A stretch of 64,000 bases of DNA from Allacma fusca (GCA_947179485.1 OX359248.1:28839378-28903377), one strand, 5' to 3'. Shown: positions 1-13,588, numbered from the stretch's first letter. Notes: a model not told the origin generated them from the letters alone. Made by a program: numbers and translations.

Positions 1-2677
1 ATCCATGGAGGGGCGTTTGTTTTTGGCAACGGAAATTACGGCCCGGCATATTTACTAGATAAGGACATAGTGTTAGTCAGTATTAATTACAGAGTGGGAC
101 CTCTCGGTAAGTTAAATAACTCTTTCAAATGAGACTTGTCAAGTACCCCCCAAACTGCTTTTCGTACGCTTCTACTACCTCAAATCCTATTTGTTTTCCT
201 GATAGAATCAGGATATCTGTGAGAGTTTTGTGGGTACGAAATGCAAATTACTAACGAGCATGTCTGCATGTATGTAATTATGCCAACAGTCTTTTTCTCT
301 TATGTACTTCAAGGATTCTTAAGCACGGGGGATGAGGCTGCACCAGGAAATTTTGGCCTCAAAGACCAAGCCCTGGCTCTGGAATGGGTACATGAGAACA
401 TTGAGTTTTTTGGTGGAAACAAAAGTCGGATAACTTTGATGGGGCAATCTGCTGGAGCAACGTCTGTTCATTTGCACATGATGTCCGAGAGAACAATGGG
501 TAATGAGACTACCTTCCCAAGCATAAATCAGCCTGATTGTATTTGATAAAAGTGCTTTGGGGTATCTAGATGTATCTGTATTGTGGTTATACTGTATTCA
601 GTACACTGATGGGTGAATTGTTGGTTGATGAGATACTTAATAGCCTTTGTAATTTCATCATTAAAGGTTTATTCAAAGGAGCGATTGTTCACAGTGCAAG
701 TGCTTTTGTATTTTGGGCAATCCGAGACGTGACTCCGAGTCTGACGACGAAACTTGGTGATAGATTTAACTGTCCTTTAAACAACTCCTTTCACTTGGTT
801 GATTGTTTACGTGAGCAAGACTCCGCATTTCTGGTCTCGGAGCAATGGAATTTGTGGGTGAGTGAAACCTTGTCAATAATTTATGAACGCCACAAAGTTC
901 AACTTTCCAACTTGCAAAATCCTTTGCCTTCTGGAACTCTCCTCGAGCTCAGGATTGGTCCCCTTCTCCAAATGCAATTTCAACTTTAAAGTACTTATTT
1001 TGATAGCATTGGTGGGTGCTTCCGGGGGTTTTATTCGGACCAGTGGTTGAGCAACCCAGCGAGGAAGCGATTTTGACCGGGTTACCCCAAGACTTGTACA
1101 AGGCTGGGAAGGTTTCTAAAATTCCTTTGATCTCAGGTGTTGTAGAAGATGAAGGCCAAGTTTTTGGCTTGGGTTAGCAACATATAAAAATTACATAAAT
1201 ATTATCTCTACCATATTATCTTTAGCCCAGTGAACAGAGTTGGAGGGAGATCATTATTGAGATTGATGTTTCTGTAGTATTGGGATGGGGAACGGAATGT
1301 GCATCAGAAATATAATCTCAGTAAAATATTCTCTCAGTTGTGTTCGTTGGGGTAAATTTGATGTAAATCCCGTTTGCAATGCATGCTCTCAATTCTGATA
1401 TTATATTTTGAATGTGATTTCCAGTTTTTAGTCACGTAGCAAGCATGAGAGGAACTCTGAGAAGAAAGTGGGATTCTTTAGCCCCATATGTTTTTGACTA
1501 TGCGACGCTGGTGAATTCTACTCAAGTCTCTACAATCAACCAGAAGATCTATGACTTTTACATTGGAGACGGAGATCCCCAGTTTGATCACAATAACAAA
1601 GAAAATGTTCACAATGTGAGTGACTTCAAAATATAATTAAAGTTTGGAAATTCAGCCCCACCGCTGGAAAATCATTTTATCTCAGTGCTCATAGACTTTC
1701 TTTAGTACGGGTAATTGATTTTTCTTTGGCGGGTTTTGTAGGCCTTTGGAGATCGCTATATGGTCACAGGAGTTCACAAAGGCCTACAGTATCATGCAGC
1801 CTATGGACCTCCTACCTACGGGTACTACTTCAATTATCAAGGGAGATTAGGTCTAGCCAATAGTCTGGGATACAGACAGTCTGAATGGGGTAAGTTTATT
1901 CCAGACGATTAATTTTAAGACTCGCCTTTCTGTACTTTGTCATTAAATGCATACCAAGAGATTACTACACAGAGAGTAAATTCGAGACACTAATTTATCG
2001 TTGCTTAATTTTTACTTTATATTGGACCACTACAGGAGTAGCGCACGGCGATGATCTCTTGGTGAGTTATAAATTCGGAAGTAGTGCAATGTCCCTTGAA
2101 TTTGTGGACACATTTCTACCATGCAAAAAAAAAGCTAGTGGAGCTATAATCAATAACATGTCTTTTTTTTCAGTATTTAATGAACAACACCAATTGGTAC
2201 CATCCATTGGAACTGAATACACCCGAATACGGTGTGTCGGAGTTTCTCATGAACGTCTGGACCAACTTCGTTGCCAAAGGGTTAGCATTATACACTCCTA
2301 CATAAATATGCAGATACATGCTAACATACTTAATTTTTAAGAAGAAAAGTTTTTCGATTTTCTCGGGGAGTGGGAGTATTTTATTTATGCAATGATCAGT
2401 AGTCCAGCAGTTGTAAAGTAAAGTTGGGACAAAGTAATGTATAACTGATTGAATTTGTACTTTCTACAGCCTTCCTTATTTCACAAACGAAGAAGGGAAA
2501 GATATTGATTTCTGGCCACGGATTTCAGATCCGTACAACATGACATTTTTGGAGATAAATGAAAATCCTAGATTTGTGCCCGAACCTTTTTATGACAGGA
2601 TCAAGTTTTGGGAAGGTTTGAATGTGACAACTCTCCCCGATCCCATCGCCCTTTTCAGTTCTGGTGAAGCTAGCTAA
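1..2677 (+). CDS. Type-B carboxylesterase (juvenile-hormone-esterase-like), 5' end outside window
   Basis: Serine hydrolase of the alpha/beta-hydrolase carboxylesterase family, expected to cleave carboxylic esters such as hormones, xenobiotics or pheromones. Exons inferred from splice sites and frame: 1-106, 314-499, 667-857, 1007-1172, 1425-1615, 1742-1889, 2036-2061, 2174-2280 and 2470-2677, giving 442 residues plus TAA in one frame. The window opens at the oxyanion-hole motif HGGAF. The nucleophile elbow GQSAGA is in exon 2, the acidic residue lies in EDEG at the end of exon 4, and the catalytic His is in AHGDD of exon 7, so the triad is complete. About 110-130 N-terminal residues, including any signal peptide, lie upstream. 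The exon-4 donor (GGTTAGC context) is weaker than the rest. Exact substrate cannot be told from sequence. Confidence 0.9.
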
Positions 2678-4481
2678 AATTTATCTGAAATACGTGTTGA
2701 GATTTTCCCAGTCATTTTGAGTTGTTCATATAATACTAATATTTTCAGTAACAAGTTACTTATGTGTATATACGTGGGTATGCAAAGTGCATGATTGGTT
2801 CCTTAATGAACTTTGTGAGAATTCATGCATGAGAAAAACTAATAGTGTGATATAAAAGACGCCATATGTAGAAGCGTGACCTAAAGAATTCCTAAATACC
2901 TATAGCTATAAGGCAGCATTTACTTATATATTTGTAGGAGGATGCAAACAAATATCATGTCAAGTATTATTATATAACTATTATAAGACTACCTCGGCAG
3001 TCCTTTTTTTACTTGATTCTTGGTTTAGACAATGTTAGTGTTTTCAGTCACCTTTGGTCAGATTTCCCTTTAAAACGCAACAAATGTTCTGCGATTAAAA
3101 AATATTTATGTTGAAATCGTCGTGATTATTTATCATATAAAGCTATATCTATCACCCCCACACATTGCTATGGGACAGCAACATTTAGAAGTACAAATAT
3201 CAAGTTAGAAAAGTTGAGGAATGGTGTTGGCTAATGATGCGGATTGGACACCAACACATGTAGCGTGATTGGAATACGGTCAATAAAATATTTTGTTTCT
3301 GTTAGTTTTTTATTTATACTTTATACGTCTACTCCTAATACAAAGCATATAAATTAATTATATTTTGGTTATCGTTTTACAACTTTGATACATAAAATGC
3401 AATATTTTCATAATTACATGCTCTACTTTCAAATCTTAAACAACTTCCATCAGAGAGGAACTACAATTATCACATAATAAATGAAGCAATCTACGATAAA
3501 GTAAATGAAAAAAAATTTTAGTTGGAAAAACTGTTACGAAAATTCAAACTACTAAACATTAACCGTTAACTCAGTTCTGTAGGTACAGGTAATTATATCG
3601 TCGGAGTCCCAGTTCTTGCATATGGCTCAGAGGAAAGCAGTACTCCACAAAGATAACCATGGCGAACTTCTCACAACACTAAAAACTTGTCCATTTAAAC
3701 AGGTAATCCACACTGGACAATTGCTTTAAACTGATGAATATTGCTGAGCTAGAGTTAACAGTGGTAATAACGCTCCCACATATCAGAATCACCTTGCATA
3801 TTAGAGGCAGTGGTCTCAACCGAATGTGATATTTAATAAGTTAATGTACGTTTGCTAAAAATAGTATTAAATTCGTTTCATTAATGTAATTAAATAAGAC
3901 TAAATTGCATTATACACATGCCTTTCAACTTGTGTAGCGTTTTGAATTATATGAGATATCTTAAAATTAAGAGTTTTTTTCGTAGCTACCGACAGCAATT
4001 TCAGCGAGATTTAAAACAGCCTGTAGCAAACATTCGCAAAGTAAAAACTCCAGGGATCTCATTATCACTTATCGTAGTAACGAGTTTGTTACGATAGGAC
4101 CCGCCACTCACCATTAGATATAAGTAAATACAAATTCGTTAACAACGTGAAAAACACTACACGCGTTCCCAAGTGGTTTCTCACTATTTTCTATGTAATA
4201 ATTTGGGTGATTGCAAACCACACGACCAAAATTACAGATTGATTAACCAGAGAAAGGTAAAATATAATTATTATACATGCCGGTGGTTACAGAGTTAAGA
4301 AAATACGCTGAAGTTCAAATTCTTTCGATGTGTACAATTCACAACTTATTTCCGGCTTGCACTAATGCAATGGAATGATGTAGTCGAAAGCGCTATTATC
4401 ATCAGTATTTCAGTTCTATAGAAAAAGTCTCCGAGCTCGATCACAACTTGTTGTTTACAAGTATTAGTTTCACGTTAAATC
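2678..4481. other. Intergenic, no gene seen
   Basis: AT-rich DNA between the 3' ends of the convergent carboxylesterase (+) and P4-ATPase (-). AATAAA-like hexamers occur (for example near 3280), but no open frame with coding character, RNA gene or repeat was recognised. Confidence 0.6.
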
Positions 4482-7400
4482 TTAACCCAATTTGGAATAA
4501 TTGGGGGGAGCTATACATCTTCCAACATATTTAAAGATGCAAATCGGCAGACAGGAGCACGTAGTGATGAGCGTAACCTTCCAAAGGAACGTCCATGTCA
4601 AAATGAAGTTTATGTCTATAATGTTACAATTTGAAAATAGTTAATCACCACAGAAGTTTCAAATACAAAAATGGAACGGAAAATATTTTTTGTACATACC
4701 AAAGAACCCGTGAAATATAAACAACGACAAGACATAGGTTAGGAAGGATACAACTTCAGCCAAAATCATGAGTCTATGCATGGTTCTAATAGTTATGCCC
4801 ACCATTATCAATTCCGTGAGAATCAAGGACGTGAAGCTGATGGATACAATATGAATGAACTCATCTTTGAATAAAATGAGAGCTCCATACATTATCATTC
4901 CACCTATAAGGATAAACATTATTGGAGCATGACACGTAAATCCTTCATAATTTACGGTTACCCTGTACTAACCATGTAACAAAAAAATTATTATCTCGAG
5001 GACACCAATATATAAATACAACAAACTCTGGTACTATCAACAACAGTTAGTTTCACACTTTCGAAAATATCTTTCCAGAATATCAAAAATATATTTTAAT
5101 AACTAACTGATAAAATAAAATAAAGTTCGTTTAACTTCTAAAATTAGTACCTTGATAAACACTGACGAGGACCCACAGAAAGAACGTTTTGTAGGTAAGA
5201 GACCTTCCCTTGCCTAGTTCTGCATACAGCTCCGGCAACCGAAGCAAGTCTTCCGGTCGTACATCCTGATCAAGCACCAAGGCAAATACTGGAAACATGG
5301 TGTAAAGAGTCGCATAGCTGCAAAAATATAAAAGTATTTATTAAATGTTCTAAAACAATAACTTGCCTCCATACAAATAATACACCTTACTGCATATCAT
5401 GCAAAGGTTCTAAAGCTACACATACTGACTTTGCATACATCAACAAGCATATAAAAATTACAGAATTTCAACTTTTAAAATTCTACTGAACTATTCCTAG
5501 CAACATTTACCCGATCATCAACAATCCTTGGTATAGAGCAACAGAGGAGAAGTAGAAAATACTTGAGAATACGGCTTGCATAACGGTTATAATGAGACCC
5601 CTGTGCATAACGAACTGTGCCAGAGAAGCAGATCTTTTATAGCTGTACCGCCCGTGGACCAAAAGAAGTGTAGAAACGAATCTAAATTGTGGAATGGAGA
5701 AATCAGCAGCTAAAGATGCTTGTCGCCCTTCTTTGCCTATTATAAAACCACATTAAATATAATTATAAAATACATGGTTCCAGCAACATCGACGTACACT
5801 AACATATAAGTGCAAACAAATAAGCTAGAAAGTACCTTCTATTCCAATACCAACATCTGCCGCTTGAATCATAGCAACATCATTTCCTCCATCACCTATT
5901 GCGGCTGTTCGTTTATTCGTACTCTTTTGAACAAGTTCGACAACTTTGGCCTTTTGAGTAGGAGAGCAACGACAGACAACCACAACAGGAGCACCACAAG
6001 CCAATTCCATAAATTCCCTCTCGTAATATTGTAAACATACCTAGAATTATTGCATAATCCTGATATTATATTACTTTATTTATAAGAAGTTCAAGTACCA
6101 GACAAATAAAAAGCTTACATCAAGTGATTCTCCTTTAATGACTATTGGTTGGTCGGACTTTCGTCGGTAATTATTTAGTTCAGTAAAAGCTTGGGCTCGA
6201 TCTGCAATTTCCTTGAAAACGTAGAGATCTTGTTGAGTGGCCACAAGTTTAGAACTTTTAGCAATGCATATTGCTGTTTCTAACTTGTCACCAGTCAACA
6301 TCCAGATTTTAATTTGGGCATTCCTCAGAGTTTCCAAAGTTACTTTGACATCTTCTTGAAGTGTGTCTTCAACACCAGTAACGCATACAAGGTCCATGTT
6401 ATCTTCCAGAGGGTTAACTGCAGCTGCAATTGCTGTAGGTCTGTCTACCTTGCTACTTTTGGCAGCATTATACTTCTTGTCAAATTCATCATACTGCTCC
6501 TGAGTTAAGGTTTTCTTAGCCACGACTAATGTACGCAAGCCTTCCCGTGACATATTGTCTAAGCTCTCATCCATCCAGTCTGTATACTTCACGATATTTT
6601 TCATTACCACATCAGCACCTTTCTGGTAAAATATTATTTCTTCTCTTCGAGCTCCAGGACTCAAATCTTCATTCATAGTCTATCTCATACAGATTATTAT
6701 TTTTGGTTAAATTTTTGCCACTATTAGAAGAGAAGAACCAACAATACTGTGTGTTGAGGTTCTGTGAAATGGCAAACGCAATATGCATAGAGTCGCTGAA
6801 GAGGCAAAATGGTCTACGTGCGCATGCTTTTGTACAGCACTTAGACCATTTTGCCTCTTCAGCGACGATATGTTTCTAACCTTTACTACATATAGATATA
6901 TACGACATGGTTGACACTAACCTTTACGATGATTCCCATTCTTTTTGCTTCTGATGTGAAAGGAAAAACATGCAGAATTTGGTACTTGAGAGTGATTCCG
7001 TCATCAAACGATTTTAAAGTCATAGTGGACTGATCCCGCTGAACCAACGATAGTCCCACGTCTTTTACGTATTTGACTAAGGCGATCTAGGGTTAGTGAA
7101 TTTGATTACTAAAGCGTGAGTAATTTGAAAATATATGAAACGAAAAAAGTTAATGTTTAAAATAAGACATACTTCATCTGGGCTAGATGCTTGATACGTA
7201 AACTCTCTGTCTATTCCATAGGCCATTTCCTGGTCATCTTCATTTTCATCACAAACAGGAGTCACGTTATGACACACGCCTAAAGCTTTGATGGCTTCTT
7301 TTACTCTAATATTTTCGTCAATGCGCATATGAGTGACTGTTTCTTGGGCTCTCGCTGTTCGAAATGCCTGTTTCAACTTATCCCTAATATCATCGATGGA

Positions 7401-9715
7401 GTCAGCCTGACTATTAGCCAGACATAAACGCTTAAACACCATCTCATTTTGTGTCAAAGTGCCAGTTTTATCCGTTAATAAGTATGAAATTCGACCAAGA
7501 TCTTCAGATATTGTAGTTGACCTCGCAACAGTTCCCGCAATTGACTTATCTTTTTGTATCGACGTGGCGTAGAAAGCCTTTGCCATATCCAGATTGACGC
7601 GCAAACTGAAGTAAAATATGAAAACTTAAATACGACCGATTCACAGTTTCTTAGCAAGAAAAAGACCAGCTTAAAATACAGCATTACCTTATCGGAATTA
7701 TGTAGGAGAAAAGAAGCACGAATCGGAACATGTATCGATACCACGGACCTTCGAATCCTTTAAGACACATCATTAGAAACGCCAATCCGATGACAGCAAG
7801 AAAAAGAATCTGTGATGGTAAAAATCGTGTTACTAAAATTGACTTCATTTTCCAAGATACTAGGTGTGAAGATTACAATGAAACAAGAGTTGACACCTTC
7901 GTTAAGTTATTGACTTCAAGATCAATCAATCCAACTTTACTACGTGGGATGGAGTTATTCATGACACTTCTAGTTTCTTTTCCTGTGTAGACCACAACTC
8001 CCACGGCATTCCCAGCAGCCAGCACGGTGTTAGCCCATAAAGTATTTTCTACCTGAATACCGATTTCGTCCCTACCGTCGGAATCAGATTCTCTGGGCTG
8101 AAACAATAATATACAATGTTTGAATATCTTCGCAGTAAGTTCACACAATCAGGTCTCCCAAATACATTGTCAAAATTAATTAGTAGCTGATACTGCACTT
8201 AAGCATTTCGAAAAACTTTGAATTAGATCAGTTATGTTTATACCCTTGACATGGTTCCCACGAATGAATGAATGTCTTTCTGAGGTTTTTCAGCATATAC
8301 GGTAATGCTACTGGTAAATATTTCCGCTTCATGTTCGAGTTCTTGAAGAATAGGTAATCGTAACTTCCAGTCAGTTTCCCCATCTAGTTGATCCGTCCTC
8401 ACGAAACACCGTCCAGCTTTATCACTTGTTCGCAGGAGAACCATATCTGCTGGTACCCTTTGATTTTTCTCGACCATTATAAGATCACCCACCTTTGAAA
8501 GAGTGCAAGACGTTTTTTTAACTCAAGATGTTATAAAATTCAACACTAGTATGGTGATTACTAAAAAAGAGGAAAGAAATAATGAAATACCAAAGTTGTA
8601 CTACCTTGATTTTCGAACTAGGCACAAATAGTTGACCTTCCCGTGTAATTTTGTGATACTTCTGGTTATTGATTTCCTTGTCCCTCTGCCTTCGTCTAAT
8701 ATCATCAATTAGCTCACGAATAAGCGTAACACTTAGCACGAAAATCTGAAAGATAAATTCCACACAATGTCAAACTCCCATACTGATTGATTTACATTTG
8801 AGCCGACTGTGCTTACCAATGGTCCCCAGTAAGTGTACCAGTACCCGATCCTAATGCTTTGAAAAAATTGGCTTGTAGCCATTATCAAGAAGTACAAGTT
8901 GAGAAAAAACTTGAACTGCTGATATAACACCTAAAATGAAATTACAGTAAATATTTTAATTACACTACTCGCACATCATACATAATCGGGCTTAAATGGA
9001 AACGAATTGACAAAAGTTTGTAAAAGTACCAGCGGAATGAAGGAAAACACATTATATTTCTGATTTCGAATGATATTTGCAGCATGCTTCTCTTCAGTAG
9101 GTTTCCCAATTGTGAATTCTCTTGACCGGAGTTCCTTTTTTCGAAAAAGTGTTCGAGAGAGTTTGGAACAAAACCTTAAACGATAAATCACAACTTAAAT
9201 TTTACTAGACCTTCAGTATGTTGAACTCGTTTGTTAAAAAATTGCACACACCAGCAGGCAAAGCTCCCAATGCCGCCAATACACCGAGCAAGACCGTTAC
9301 TGTTACTTGCTAATCGACTGCTGTGCCTTCGGTAATCATCAGGTGTACCAACGTGTGACGGGAAATTAACTCCATCCGAAGAACTTCCGCCTTCTTCTTC
9401 ATCCCCCATATTTATGGTCATATCGTAGTTTGGGTTACTAACACTTAAGCTTCTTTGTCCGTTCCTTAGCATGTTTTTCCTACTGCTCCTTTTGGTTGCA
9501 CGATTTCGATCTAAATCCAAAGTGACTCTACCAAATTCCTCCTCGCTACTGCTAGTTTCACCTAAATTCCTTTCATACGAGCTCCGCTGCCTTCTGGATC
9601 TACCGGACAGAAGTGGAGTTCGGTAATTAGAATCCGAGTTGCCTAGTAGCCCCTGTGATTCTTCTTCCCCCTGCAGCTCCACAAACTCTACTTTCCTACC
9701 ACCTTTTTTCCACAT
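4482..9715 (-). CDS. ATP9: P4-type phospholipid-transporting ATPase, ATP9A/ATP9B (Neo1) class
   Basis: Predicted flippase-class P-type ATPase of Golgi/endosome membranes. Fifteen coding exons, 3' to 5': 4482-4615, 4700-4903, 5151-5317, 5511-5736, 5836-6040, 6119-6679, 6922-7086, 7173-7605, 7688-7809, 7897-8097, 8244-8492, 8605-8745, 8817-8930, 9030-9174 and 9252-9715. They sum to 1176 residues plus TAA, close to human ATP9B. Seen: a hydrophilic Ser/Arg-rich N-terminus (about residues 1-145), actuator-loop DGET near 326, PISL near 477, phosphorylation motif DKTGTLT near 525, and hinge motif GDGGNDV near 915. The C-terminus ends PPNYSKLG, like vertebrate ATP9. All catalytic residues checked are present. 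ATP9/Neo1 proteins are known to work without a CDC50 subunit. The start is the first ATG of the 5'-most coding exon. A 5'-UTR exon probably lies near 11.1 kb. Confidence 0.93.
6786..6872. ncRNA. Intronic long hairpin (candidate miRNA or hairpin-RNA precursor)
   Basis: Lies in the 242-bp ATP9 intron 6680-6921. Arms 6792-6816 and 6842-6866 are perfect reverse complements over 25 bp. Inward there is a 1x1 mismatch and then GTGC/GCAC pairing (6818-6821 with 6837-6840) around a 15-nt loop. Outward there is a GA/GA internal loop and then CATA/TATG pairing. The stem is about 33 bp in total. The structure is seen directly. Whether it is transcribed and processed, or is a tiny foldback insertion, is not known. 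Confidence 0.45.
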
Positions 9716-11403
9716 TAAATCCCCACATATTATCTCTACCCCCCTCCCCGTTTACAGTTTGTATGGATCTTGACAAAACGATGATTCTGCACAGAACAAA
9801 CAAGCTGTAAATTCCGCTTCAATTGCCCTGATAAACCAGTGACAAACGCAAGGGTTCCTGCAAAAGTAAAACAGTACAGAACATTATTCATATCGAACTG
9901 AGTTCCTAATCTACGAAACAAAATGTCGTTCATATATGCAGTCAAATCCCCAATGTACACCAAGTTTACATTTGCTCAGTTACTCTATCCGTGTCAACCC
10001 AGTGACTCATTGCCATTTCATATTTCCATAAAGAGTAAATCCAGGAAAATATACAGATAACGAAATTAATCGATCGGAACATGAGCACACAGTTTATAGA
10101 CTATTCAATGCTCCTGCAACTGGTATCGCCATAAATGATGTCATTTCACACAAGGTTCATTACTGTATCCCTCCCTTTTTATACTTCATACCCATTTTGT
10201 TTACAGATGCACATCAATTTTTTTAAAAACTAGTTTGATTCTCCCTACACTTCATCATAGCGGGCTGGACAGCCAAAAAACATTGATACTGTTATTATTG
10301 TTAATTACCTTCCACACAAACTCTCACATTGACCACGGCTCACCTAATAATTTACACACAAAAGAACCCACCATAACACAACTAACAGACATACAGACGC
10401 AGAAATAACAACACCACATGCAAGTTAAAGTCCACGCCAATCATCCCAACTCCAACTGCAATAATTTATAGCCCTAACACAACTGACTTCAATACTGAAT
10501 AAATTACACACGAATCGCCCGTATTTATCCTATTTGCAAAAACACCACATTCGAGCCATACTTCGTGTCTCGTACGTTTCCGAATCACACTATCACAAGT
10601 CAAAGGTCACGCATCGCCAGACCTTACCTTTGAACTGTAAATAAATAATTAAAGCAACAAAAACATTAAACCGTTTCCATGTTACTCAATAGTTTTTTCT
10701 GACTGACAACCAAACTTTTTGAATTTCACAGACACGACATGCCTATACAATCGAAAGTATAATAAATAATACAGCACATATCCCAAACCACTAAACTTGA
10801 AGCTTACAAAGTACTATCTTCGTCTTATTCTTGTACACTGTCTGTCAAAATTCTTACCCACTAGTAATAATAATTACATACGTGTATGACTAATCCAGTT
10901 AACGCTATAAACTGCTTCCTATTCCTTGTAACTCAATTCCATAAACATACACTTAATAAAGCCAATTACGTCAATCACTGTATTAACACAGACGGTACAG
11001 ATTGCAAAAGTATACTTTACGGTAAAAAAAAATAATTTAAGATACACATTTCCGAAACTCACCTTTCGAGCTGTCAATGTCAACAGACGACGTACGTATT
11101 TCCGTGAGATTAAATTTTGGCTTCTGTCCGATCTTCCCCGGAGTGCTTCCGATTCATAGTTGACCAAATGATATTAATAAAAACTTTTGTCTATACACTA
11201 CATGTACTGCAACACCTGGTATGTGTTAATTAGAACTAGTTTAAAAAAAAGGACTCACTTGTAGTACCTACTAATGCTAGAGCACACGAACTGTAGACTG
11301 TATGTATGTGTATGCAAGCGTATAGGATTGATATCATGTATCATGTCCATACCTCCAAATCCAAACCCAACCAAACTGTCTCACATTTGCAAAACACTGT
11401 AGT
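9716..11403 (-). promoter_or_regulatory. Probable 5' region of ATP9 with candidate leader exon
   Basis: No coding exon found. On the minus strand a consensus donor (AAG|GTGAGT, exon edge 11063) closes a possible leader exon reaching to about 11167, and a second donor (AAG|GTAAGG, exon edge 10628) could define an alternative leader. An ATG at 11167 opens a 35-codon frame to the first donor. Joining it in phase to the acceptor just upstream of the main first exon hits a stop, so I treat it as untranslated. Promoter position is inferred only. Confidence 0.35.
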
Positions 11404-11419
11404 ATAGTTGCCCGCACGG
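11404..11419 (+). repeat. Left terminal inverted repeat of the transposon
   Basis: TATAGTTGCCCGCACG matches the reverse complement of 16549-16563 except for one extra G. Similarity stops right after this block on both sides. Confidence 0.5.
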
Positions 11420-11969
11420 TGGTTCAAGTACGTCGAAGTACATGACGAAACTATACCTCTTAATAGCTTGAAAGTTGTACCAAACGGCAAGATTCGCCAC
11501 TTCACGTTATACCGTCACAACGTACATCGAGTTACGAACGAGCGTCGTATATATAACATCTTCACATACATCTCGCTATGCCGAAAGCTATGCTTACGCT
11601 CCGTCGTTTGTAACATGACAATGTGCAGCAAATGCCCAAATATAACGTTGCCGAGTATATGGAAATATATTTTCATGAAATATATTTAGAAGTATACCCA
11701 CACGCATTATATTCAAATATGCTTAATATCTATACATTCAGTAACGCCTTGTAGAAGGACAGATAATTTTAAATGAATTTTTTCCTTTTCATTCTACCGT
11801 ACGATTTATTTACATTTGTCAAAAATACAAATAAAGCCATACAATCAATTGACAAGTATAAAAACATCCATGTATTAAATCAGATATAGCATTACATTAC
11901 AATCGAAAATAGTTGTTTGTCCTAAGAAATTAGTCTCTTCCCATTTGGAATGCCAGGTGGACGTTTCGA

Positions 11970-13272
11970 TTAGTTTGACTCGTTTTCAATGTTATCATTA
12001 ACATTTAAAGCACTCCGGACACGCTTGTTAGACCTTTTGGGGTGACCAAATTCGTCGTAATCACTTCGATATGACTGAAGAATTTGACGTACGTCAGCCC
12101 GAATTGTTTTCTTGAGCTCATCTACCTTTGCTTGATAAGGGTTGAAGCCCTCACAATTGAATTTGTCTTCGAATTTCCTCAGCATTCCGGTTCGCAAAGT
12201 TTTGACAACGACAGCTAGACACAATATATGAATGAATTACATTTCTCAATGTGAAAACTATTCAATTAATCTGCGATATACCTTGAGCAATTGCTAGCGA
12301 CTCTGGTGGTAACTGCTTCCGAACTCGTGCAGTAGATGTCAACGCCCCCACTTCGGTCCTGCTACAAAATAATTTTAAACAATGTTCCACAATATAAAAA
12401 CAATTCTGTAATTTACCGGGACACGAGACCCTTTCCAGTGAGAGTAAAGCCACGCAAATCTTCCAAAGAGTGAAGACTTTCAAGCACCACTCTAGCAATC
12501 GTCCGTGGAATTTCAGAACCAGAGATTTGGGACCAAACATTATGGCTCATGAAATACGGATAATCTTTTTCACCCACAGGAACATTCACATATGGCTGGA
12601 ATAAATCCAAACATTTATTTATTGCAAAAATGCAAGTGTACAAAATCCTTCAAGGATGCGGGAGGAAAAAATACCTCTTGTGAAATCTGTGAATTTTTCA
12701 TAGATGTTGGAGGGTTCTCCAAATCATGGGACCGTTCCACAGATTCTGACCTTTCAAACTTGTCCTTTAAAATAGTAACATTCGCATCTAGGGAAATCAA
12801 TAATCCTCCCATCTTCTCGCTTAACTCCTCAATAGCAGCATTTGTTCCTTCAACCACATTTCTCGTTGATTGCTTCAATGATTCAAGGGCTATATAATGA
12901 GGTTAATAGATGTGAATTTTAGTTCCAAAACTTTAACAGAATAAACAGTGATATTTGTGCGTACCTCCTGCAAGAATTTCGATGTTTTCATTCAAAGAAT
13001 TAATAGCTGGAACCACATCAACATTCAACTGTCATACAGAAAATTAACAAATATTTCTATTAATACAACTTTAAAAAATATTTGTTAACACCACAAAATA
13101 CTCAAGAGTTTCCAGTCATGTCTGGAAGTATTACATATTTCCTCCATACATATTACATATATACTGGTCATACCTTCTCTACTAAAATCCGCTCCACGTC
13201 GGTGACCTTCAGTAATGGACCAAAATACGCGGATTGACCATTCTCATCCGTGAAATGAAATACACCGTCCAT
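11970..13272 (-). CDS. Transposon partner protein, coiled-coil N-terminus with weakly BEN-like C-terminus
   Basis: Six exons, 3' to 5': 11970-12214, 12282-12358, 12417-12595, 12675-12889, 12965-13028 and 13174-13272, giving 292 residues plus stop in one frame. The start MDGVFHF is the only ATG in the first exon. Residues about 35-125 look helical or coiled-coil. Residues about 155-235 contain the runs SLEDLRGFTLTGKG and QLPPESLAIAQ, which weakly resemble the spacing of BEN DNA-binding domains. The C-terminus is charged and ends with a basic HPKRSNKR cluster that could be a nuclear signal. I do not recognise the protein confidently. Its position inside the inverted ends and head-to-head with the transposase suggests an accessory DNA-binding factor of the element, by analogy with TNPA of plant En/Spm (inference). 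Confidence 0.65.
13110..13127. repeat. Transposon palindrome copy 1
   Basis: TTCCAGTCATGTCTGGAA, one base pair off a perfect palindrome, in the first intron of the partner gene. It matches the copy at 15021-15038 at 15 of 18 positions. Confidence 0.55.
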
Positions 13273-13588
13273 TGCGATACAATTATAAGTGCTTCTCTCT
13301 AGATAATATCTACACAGCAACCAATAAATGATTTACAAAAAATTAAAAATCTGGAACAATTTCACCAAGCTGATCGAAAGTGTATGGTACCATGCCGAGC
13401 ATGCAACCAATACTTGTGAAAGTTCCACATAGGTGGCATGACAGGAAGCCAACGTTTACTTGAATATTGTCAACAGTGTATTTTGTACTATTACATAACT
13501 TTGATTTCGTAATTTCACCTGGAAATTAACTTTCATTACTAACTATTATTATCATTATTAACTATTTCATTCAACATTGATAAATAAT
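13273..13588. promoter_or_regulatory. Shared divergent promoter region inside the transposon
   Basis: A 316-bp AT-rich gap between the start codons of the two element genes, which point away from each other. Both must be driven from here or from overlapping promoters. No specific core element was identified with confidence. Confidence 0.45.

Noticed and set aside
858-1006. Open frame through the carboxylesterase region at 860-990 as coding
   Set aside because: No frame there matches the family. Splicing 857 to 1007 keeps phase and restores the FGPVVE block.
10919-11167. ATG exon with GTGAGT donor as the first coding exon of ATP9
   Set aside because: Joining it in phase to the acceptor before the main ATP9 exon meets a stop at once, so it is kept only as a possible untranslated leader.
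11408-11689. 93-residue open frame starting inside the left transposon end
   Set aside because: Starts at TTG within the inverted repeat, has no recognised domain or splice partner, and is probably chance.
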